Below are positions 58,396 to 64,000 of a stretch of 64,000 nt of DNA, one piece after another. The notes beneath the pieces are model-generated. The model had not been told where the DNA came from. It was given only the letters and a program-made list of their open reading frames with translations, and made no database searches. The stretch is from assembly GCA_902570695.1 (NCBI GenBank), contig CACFZE010000001.1, positions 124,001 to 188,000 on the forward strand, in the 5' to 3' direction. The stretch is from an uncultured Pelagibacteraceae bacterium (lineage in GTDB: Bacteria; Pseudomonadota; Alphaproteobacteria; Pelagibacterales; Pelagibacteraceae). Numbering within the stretch: the first letter of the stretch is position 1; every line of letters begins with the position of its first letter. The position numbers and the translations under genes were made by a program.

Positions 58396-59396
58396 TATTT
58401 GTTTACATCCACTACTATTTTATTTTTTAAATTTCCTTTTAATATATCTGGATAGACATTTAATAATTCATCTAATCCAATAGTATTTACAGATTTTTCT
58501 AAAATATTAAAATCTAGCAAAGCAGGAAATTCTCCCCAAACAAACTCTTTTCTTTTTTTACTAATATTTACCGAGTCTACTCCCCATAATTTAACTGCTC
58601 TTAATATAAACGGAATTACTGATGTATTTAATTTATTGCCACTAGCATTTCCACATATGGCAACAATTCCTTTTGGTTTAGTTTGAGCTATTGCATTAGA
58701 TAAAATGTTACCACCCACGGTATCTACAACTCCATCCCATGTTCCTTTATCTATTAATCTTGCTTCACCCTCAAATTCTTTACGATCTATAACGTTTTTT
58801 GCACCAAGTTCTTTTAAGTAATCTGCTTTATCTGGTTTACCAGTTATAGCTGTTACATTAATTCCCATCTTAGCAAGAACCATTACTGCTACCATACCAA
58901 CACCACCTGTAGAACCTGTTACCAATACATCGTTTACTTTTGATTGCATCAATAGTTCCTCTCTTGCTTTAACTGCAAAGGCACATAATAAACCCGTAAG
59001 ACCGGCGGTTCCTAGTATCATTGCTTGTTTATTTGTCATTCCCTCAGGTGTTTTTGTAATATGATCCTTTTTAACTTTTGCGTATTGAGAATATCCACCA
59101 TCAAAAAGTTCTCCTGCTCTACAACCTGTTAATATAACTCTGTCTCCTTCTTTAAATTCTTCACCATCTCCTTGTGCAACAGTTCCAGAAAAATCAATAC
59201 CAGGTATTCTTGGATACTCTTTAACTAATTTACCACCATCTTTTAGTATCATTGCATCTTTCCAATTAAGATCAGAATAATCTATCTTAACTAGCACCTC
59301 ACCATCTTTAAAATGATCTAAACTTAGTTCTTTGACTTCTCTTGTAAAATTTTCGTTCTGATTGTTTATTACAACTGCTTTAAATGAGTCCGCCAT
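58395..59396 (-). CDS. acuI: YhdH/YhfP quinone oxidoreductase (acrylyl-CoA reductase AcuI-like)
   Basis: YSDLNWKDAMILKDGGKLVKEYPRIPGIDFSGTV, VTGSTGGVGMVAVMVLAKMG, ILRAVKLWGVDSV. Confidence 0.8.
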   Translation of the reverse strand: MADSFKAVVINNQNENFTREVKELSLDHFKDGEVLVKIDYSDLNWKDAMILKDGGKLVKEYPRIPGIDFSGTVAQGDGEEFKEGDRVILTGCRAGELFDGGYSQYAKVKKDHITKTPEGMTNKQAMILGTAGLTGLLCAFAVKAREELLMQSKVNDVLVTGSTGGVGMVAVMVLAKMGINVTAITGKPDKADYLKELGAKNVIDRKEFEGEARLIDKGTWDGVVDTVGGNILSNAIAQTKPKGIVAICGNASGNKLNTSVIPFILRAVKLWGVDSVNISKKRKEFVWGEFPALLDFNILEKSVNTIGLDELLNVYPDILKGNLKNKIVVDVNK

Positions 59397-59411
59397 GTTT
59401 ATCAGTAAATA

Positions 59412-60014
59412 TTATTTTGCAATAAATCGCAAATATCTATTTTGATAACTTAAATCGTCTTTAAACTGTCCAAGATAAAAATTTGTAACTGTGGTAGCTT
59501 GCTCTTTTTTTATGCCTCTCATAGTCATACACTGATGAGTTGAATCTATTGTTACCGCAACTCCTTTTGCATCCAACGACTCCATTAAAGTATTAGCGAT
59601 CTGAACAGTTAATCTTTCTTGTGTTTGTAATCTTTTAGAAAATACTTCTACTACTCTTGCTATTTTACTTAATCCTACAACTCTTTGATTTGGAATATAC
59701 GCTACATGAGCAATTCCTATAATTGGTGCCATGTGATGTTCGCAATGACTTTGAACTGAAATATTTTTTTGAACAACCATATCGCTATAGCCTTCAACAT
59801 CACCAAATGTTTTATCTAAAACTGCTTTAGGATCTTCTTTGTATCCCTTGAAATATTCTTTAAATGCTTTTGTTACTCTTTTTGGAGTTTCCAATAAACC
59901 TTCTCTGGTAGGATCTTCACCTAACCACTTAAGAATTTTAACGAAAGCTTCTTCAGCTTCCTTGTCTGTTACTTCGTTAATTTTTTTTTCGTTTTCGTTT
60001 TTTACTAATTTCAT
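59412..60014 (-). CDS. folE: GTP cyclohydrolase I
   Basis: REGLLETPKRVTKAFKEYFKGY, SHCEHHMAPIIGIAHVAYIPNQRVVGLSKIARVVEVFSKRLQTQERLT. Confidence 0.95.
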   Translation of the reverse strand: MKLVKNENEKKINEVTDKEAEEAFVKILKWLGEDPTREGLLETPKRVTKAFKEYFKGYKEDPKAVLDKTFGDVEGYSDMVVQKNISVQSHCEHHMAPIIGIAHVAYIPNQRVVGLSKIARVVEVFSKRLQTQERLTVQIANTLMESLDAKGVAVTIDSTHQCMTMRGIKKEQATTVTNFYLGQFKDDLSYQNRYLRFIAK

Positions 60015-60071
60015 GACGTGCTTTTATATATATAAAACCTTAATTTTAAAATATTTATTATATTTATTATT

Positions 60072-60560
60072 ATGTTAGATAATTCCACATATATGTTTAA
60101 AAAAAGAGAAAATGTAGCAGAAATAGAAGAAGGCAAGCTTTTATCTCCTAAATTCGACAATGATGGATTGATTCCAGTCATTACAACATGCTCAAAAACA
60201 AAAGAAATATTAATGCATGGGTATATGAATGTCGAAGCCTTCAAGTTAACTATTGAAACCAAAGAAGCACATTACTGGAGCAGATCAAGGCAATCAATTT
60301 GGCATAAAGGAAAAACAAGTGGGTTTGTTCAAAAAGTAAAAGAGATTCGAATTGATGATGATCAAGATGCAGTGTGGATGACTGTAGATATTGGCGAAGG
60401 TTCTAGTTGCCACGTTGGGTACAGATCCTGTTTTTACAGATCTGTTCCTTTGGGTAAAATTGATAATGCAAGACAAATCGAAATGAAATTTGAAGAAGAA
60501 GAAAAAAAATTTGATCCAGAGGTTGTTTATAAAGGACAACCTAATCCAACAAAAATATAA
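60072..60560 (+). CDS. hisI: Phosphoribosyl-AMP cyclohydrolase
   Basis: LMHGYMNVEAFKLTIETKEAHYWSRSRQSIWHKGKTSG. Confidence 0.9.
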   Translation: MLDNSTYMFKKRENVAEIEEGKLLSPKFDNDGLIPVITTCSKTKEILMHGYMNVEAFKLTIETKEAHYWSRSRQSIWHKGKTSGFVQKVKEIRIDDDQDAVWMTVDIGEGSSCHVGYRSCFYRSVPLGKIDNARQIEMKFEEEEKKFDPEVVYKGQPNPTKI

Positions 60561-60567
60561 AAAATTA

Positions 60568-61176
60568 ATGAAAGTTTTAAGTCCGTTTGGACCAAAAATT
60601 GCTGTTGTTAAAATTCCATTAAATTTGGTAAAAAAAATTAATGATGAAGTTGAAAGTATTATCAAAGATAAAAAAAAATTGAAATCAAATGACTACTCAA
60701 AAAAGTTAGTAGGTCAAGTTGAGCAAGAAATTGAATTAAAAAATAAATTTATTAAAAAAAATTTAAAAAGTTTTATTTTTAAAAGTGTAAATCAATATTT
60801 AAAAAAAAATCTTAATAAGAAGTCAAAAAATATTAAAATTAAGAATTTATGGGTCGTAAGACAATTTAAAAATGATTATAACCCTGTACATTTTCATGAT
60901 GGCAATGTTTCTGGAGTTGGTTATTTAAAAATTCCAAACAATTTAACAAAGGGACATAAAAAAATTAAAACTAACGGAACAATTGATTTTATTTATGGTT
61001 CTAAATCTTTTTTAAATAATTCTATATTTAATCATAAACCAAGAGTTGGTGATCTTATCTTATTCCCAAATAATTTAATGCATACTGCATATCCATTTAA
61101 ATCTGATGGTGAAAGAAGATCATTTTCTTTTAACATAGATATTGATAAAAAATTAACAAGATTGTTTCATGGCTGA
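60568..61176 (+). CDS. Putative 2OG-Fe(II) oxygenase (start reset to MKVLSPFGPK at 60568)
   Basis: YNPVHFHDGNVSGVGYLKIP ... LILFPNNLMHTAYPFKSDGERRSFSFN (HxD...H, Arg). Confidence 0.75.
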   Translation: MKVLSPFGPKIAVVKIPLNLVKKINDEVESIIKDKKKLKSNDYSKKLVGQVEQEIELKNKFIKKNLKSFIFKSVNQYLKKNLNKKSKNIKIKNLWVVRQFKNDYNPVHFHDGNVSGVGYLKIPNNLTKGHKKIKTNGTIDFIYGSKSFLNNSIFNHKPRVGDLILFPNNLMHTAYPFKSDGERRSFSFNIDIDKKLTRLFHG

Positions 61177-61543
61177 TAAACAAAAAAACGTTTTAGACGA
61201 AGACTTAGAGTTATGTTCAAATGATCCTTTAACAGGATGGTATAGAGACGGATGTTGCAATACAGATGAAAATGATCATGGTGTGCACACTGTTTGTGCA
61301 AAAGTAAATATTGAATTTTTAGAATGGTGTAAAGAAGCAGGCAATGATTTAATTACACCTCATCCTGAGTTTGGTTTTCCGGGTTTAAAAGATGGAGATA
61401 GTTGGTGTGTGTGTGCAGGTTGGTATGCTAGAGCTTTAGAAGCGGGAAAAGGATGTCCAATTTATTTAAAGAAAACTCATAAAAACACTTTGAAACTTAT
61501 TCCAATTGAAACTTTAAAAAAGTTTGCAATCGATTTATCCTAA
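61169..61543 (+). CDS. DUF2237 family protein
   Basis: LELCSNDPLTGWYRDGCCNTDENDHGVHTVCA; PEFGFPGLKDGDSWCVCAGWYARALEAG. Confidence 0.85.
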   Translation: MADKQKNVLDEDLELCSNDPLTGWYRDGCCNTDENDHGVHTVCAKVNIEFLEWCKEAGNDLITPHPEFGFPGLKDGDSWCVCAGWYARALEAGKGCPIYLKKTHKNTLKLIPIETLKKFAIDLS

Positions 61544-63163
61544 CTACATATTTCCATATTTAGGTCCACCCCCACCTTCTGGAGTGACCCAAGTAATATT
61601 TTGAGATGGCTCTTTAATATCACAAGTTTTACAATGTATGCAATTTTGAGCATTGATTACAAATTTTTGAACAGAATTTACTTCTTGAACTTCATAAACT
61701 CCTGCTGGACAATATCTTTGTGCGGGCTCATCAAATTTCTCTAAAGTATATTTTATAGGCAAATCTGGATCTTTAAGTTTTAAATGTACTGGTTGATTAT
61801 CATCATGAATTGTACCCGTTAAATAAACCGAACTAGTTTTATCAAATGTAATAACGTTATCAGGCTTAGGATAATCAATTTTTGGCATTTTATCTGCTGG
61901 TTTTAAAGCTTCATGATCAGCATGTTTATGCTTTAATGTGAATGGAAGCTTTCCTCTAAATAAAATCTGATCAATTCCAGTAAATAATATACCCAAAATT
62001 AATCCCCAGGAGAAACTTGGTTTTACATTTCTTGCCTCATGTAATTCTTTATAAACCCAACTTTCTTTAAATTTTTGTTCATATGTAGATAAATTTAAAT
62101 TTTTTGTAAGATGCTCATAAATTGTTTCAGCAGCGATCATTCCACTCTTCATTGCAGTATGTGACCCTTTTATTTTAGGCATATTTAATGTTCCTGCATC
62201 ACACCCAACTAACAAAGCACCTGGCATAAACATCTGAGGTAAACTCTGTATACCACCCTCAATTAAAGCTCTTGCGCCATAAGAAATTCTTTTTCCACCT
62301 TCAATTATTTTTTTTATATCTGGATGAGTTTTAAATCTTTGGAATTCATCGAAAGGTGAGAGATGAGGATTTTGGTAATCTAATCCAATTACGTAACCAA
62401 GAAAAACTTGTTTATTTTCTGCATGATACATAAAACTTCCACCGTAGGTGTTATTGTCTAAAGGCCATCCAGCAGTATGCATTACTAAACCTTCTGTATG
62501 ATTTTTTTCATCTATCTCCCAAATTTCTTTAAAACCAATTCCATATTGTTGAGGATTTTTACCTTTATCCAACTCAAACTTCTTAATTAATTCTTTTCCT
62601 AAGTGACCTCTGCATCCTTCTGCAAAGACTGTAACTTTTGCATGCAATTCCATTCCAGGTTCATAAGTATCTTTTTTATTTCCCTCTTTATCAATACCCA
62701 TATCTTGAGTTGCAATACCTTTAACTGATCCATCATCATTATATAAAACTTCACTTGCTGGAAATCCTGGAAATATTTCAACTCCTAATCCCTCAGCCTG
62801 CTCAGCCAACCATCTGCAAAGATTTGCAAGACTTATAATATAATTGTTATGATTTTGTTGAACCTTAGGAAGTAACCATGTTGGCCAACTTATTGATTTT
62901 TGTTTTCCTAAAAATAAAAATTTTTCTTTTGTAACTTTTGTTTTAATTGGAGCATTTAATTCTTTCCAATTAGGTATCAGTTCGTCTAAGGCACGTGTTT
63001 CAAACACGTTCCCTGACAAAATATGTGCACCTATTTCAGATGCTTTTTCTAAAAGGCAGACATTAATATCTGGATTTAACTGCTTTAATTTAATTGCAGT
63101 TGAAAGTCCTGATGGTCCGCCACCTACGATGACAACATCGTATTCCATCACTTCTCTGGACAT
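61544..63163 (-). CDS. Electron transfer flavoprotein-ubiquinone oxidoreductase
   Basis: DVVIVGGGPSGLSTAIKLKQ, C-terminal CIHCKTCDIKEPSQNITWVTPEGGGGPKY. Confidence 0.95.
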   Translation of the reverse strand: MSREVMEYDVVIVGGGPSGLSTAIKLKQLNPDINVCLLEKASEIGAHILSGNVFETRALDELIPNWKELNAPIKTKVTKEKFLFLGKQKSISWPTWLLPKVQQNHNNYIISLANLCRWLAEQAEGLGVEIFPGFPASEVLYNDDGSVKGIATQDMGIDKEGNKKDTYEPGMELHAKVTVFAEGCRGHLGKELIKKFELDKGKNPQQYGIGFKEIWEIDEKNHTEGLVMHTAGWPLDNNTYGGSFMYHAENKQVFLGYVIGLDYQNPHLSPFDEFQRFKTHPDIKKIIEGGKRISYGARALIEGGIQSLPQMFMPGALLVGCDAGTLNMPKIKGSHTAMKSGMIAAETIYEHLTKNLNLSTYEQKFKESWVYKELHEARNVKPSFSWGLILGILFTGIDQILFRGKLPFTLKHKHADHEALKPADKMPKIDYPKPDNVITFDKTSSVYLTGTIHDDNQPVHLKLKDPDLPIKYTLEKFDEPAQRYCPAGVYEVQEVNSVQKFVINAQNCIHCKTCDIKEPSQNITWVTPEGGGGPKYGNM

Positions 63164-63187
63164 AATGATAATTTCTTACAGTATTTG

Positions 63188-64000
63188 CTATTTTTGTATA
63201 GTGTTTAATTTGTTCAATTCTGACAAAAACTGAGGAAGCGCCTCAAAAAGATCTGCTTCTAATCCATAATCTGCGACACTAAAAATTGGAGCTTCACCGT
63301 CTTTATTTATAGCTACAATAACTTTACTTTCTTTCATTCCTGCTAAGTGCTGTATCGCACCTGAAATTCCAACTGCAATATATAAATCTGGAACCACAAC
63401 TTTACCCGTTTGTCCTACTTGATGATCATTAGTAATATAACCAGCATCAACTGCTGCTCTTGATGCTCCAATTGCTGCATTAAGTTTATCAGCAATATCG
63501 CTGATTAATTTGAAATTTTCACCATTTTGCATTCCTCTGCCACCAGAAATAACTATTCTAGCCGTTCCAAGTTCTGGCCTGTCTGACTTAACTTCTTCTT
63601 TCTTAAGAAATTTAGTAGATGAACTAGCTTCTGCTGGATCAGATTTTGTAATTTCAGCCGATCCACCACTCTTATCTGCAGGATCAAATGATGTTGGTCT
63701 TATAGTAACACATTTTTTCTTATCATTACTTTTAACCGTAGCAAATGCATTTCCTGCGTAAATTGGTCTTAAAAAAGTATCTTCAGAAATAACTTTAATA
63801 ATATCACTTACCTGTGATGTATCTAACAAAGCCGCAATTCTTGGCATTAAATTTTTACCAAATGTATTTGCTGAGCTTACAATGTGTGAATAATTTTCTG
63901 CATGCTTGATTATTGCTGATGTATAATTCTCTGCGATATAGTTTTCATAAATCTCATTATCGACATGAATAACTTTTTTTACATTTGGAACTTCGGATAA
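63188..64000 (-). CDS. etfA: Electron transfer flavoprotein alpha subunit (5' end beyond window)
   Basis: [53 protein letters not shown]; frame open to window end. Confidence 0.93.
   Translation of the reverse strand, partial: LSEVPNVKKVIHVDNEIYENYIAENYTSAIIKHAENYSHIVSSANTFGKNLMPRIAALLDTSQVSDIIKVISEDTFLRPIYAGNAFATVKSNDKKKCVTIRPTSFDPADKSGGSAEITKSDPAEASSSTKFLKKEEVKSDRPELGTARIVISGGRGMQNGENFKLISDIADKLNAAIGASRAAVDAGYITNDHQVGQTGKVVVPDLYIAVGISGAIQHLAGMKESKVIVAINKDGEAPIFSVADYGLEADLFEALPQFLSELNKLNTIQK

Noticed and set aside
60294-60665. Antisense ORF over hisI and the oxygenase gene
   Set aside because: Phe-rich translation with no domain, opposite to two well-supported genes.
1-64000. CRISPR arrays, IS elements, prophage, toxin-antitoxin or restriction systems
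   Set aside because: No regularly spaced repeats, transposase/integrase, phage structural or R-M genes recognised in the translations.

Overview
AT-rich, densely packed 64 kb bacterial chromosome segment. Protein content and gene style (very short spacers, many overlaps, abundant binding-protein transporters) strongly suggest a SAR11/Pelagibacterales-type marine alphaproteobacterium; this is inferred from sequence only. I call about 55 protein genes, one tRNA-Met(CAU), two small ORFs missing from the supplied track, one truncated gene remnant, and several RNA or DNA regulatory elements. Functional blocks: a GlmU C-terminal-domain-only protein next to glmS; prpDBC methylcitrate cycle; nrdAB with a tandem pair of NrdR-like boxes; a TRAP transporter with malonyl-CoA decarboxylase and a class III CoA-transferase (putative malonate use); a pair of paralogous secreted HExxH proteins beside a truncated carbonic-anhydrase-like gene; a TctABC transporter; Anbu proteasome-like peptidase with a CP-ATP-grasp; an amino-acid ABC transporter; a polyamine/MTA block (SpeD-SpeE fusion, aldolase-SDR fusion, mtnA, mtnP, apt); a TauD / haloacetate-dehalogenase-like operon; an Fbp iron transporter with Fur-like boxes and an embedded 57-aa CPxCxxxC ORF; acuI, folE, hisI, ETF-QO and etfA. 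Strongest hunt results: (1) all four binding-protein-dependent transport operons carry a stem-loop just after the binding-protein gene, and in two of them the pairing is better on the transcribed strand because of G.U wobbles; (2) a plausible aerobic MTA 'DHAP-shunt' encoded by an aldolase-SDR fusion beside mtnA/mtnP/apt/speDE; (3) the metalloprotease pair at a gene-truncation breakpoint; (4) GC-rich overlapping hairpins sharing GTCTCCTAAG with the fbp stem-loop. No CRISPR array, prophage or IS element was seen.
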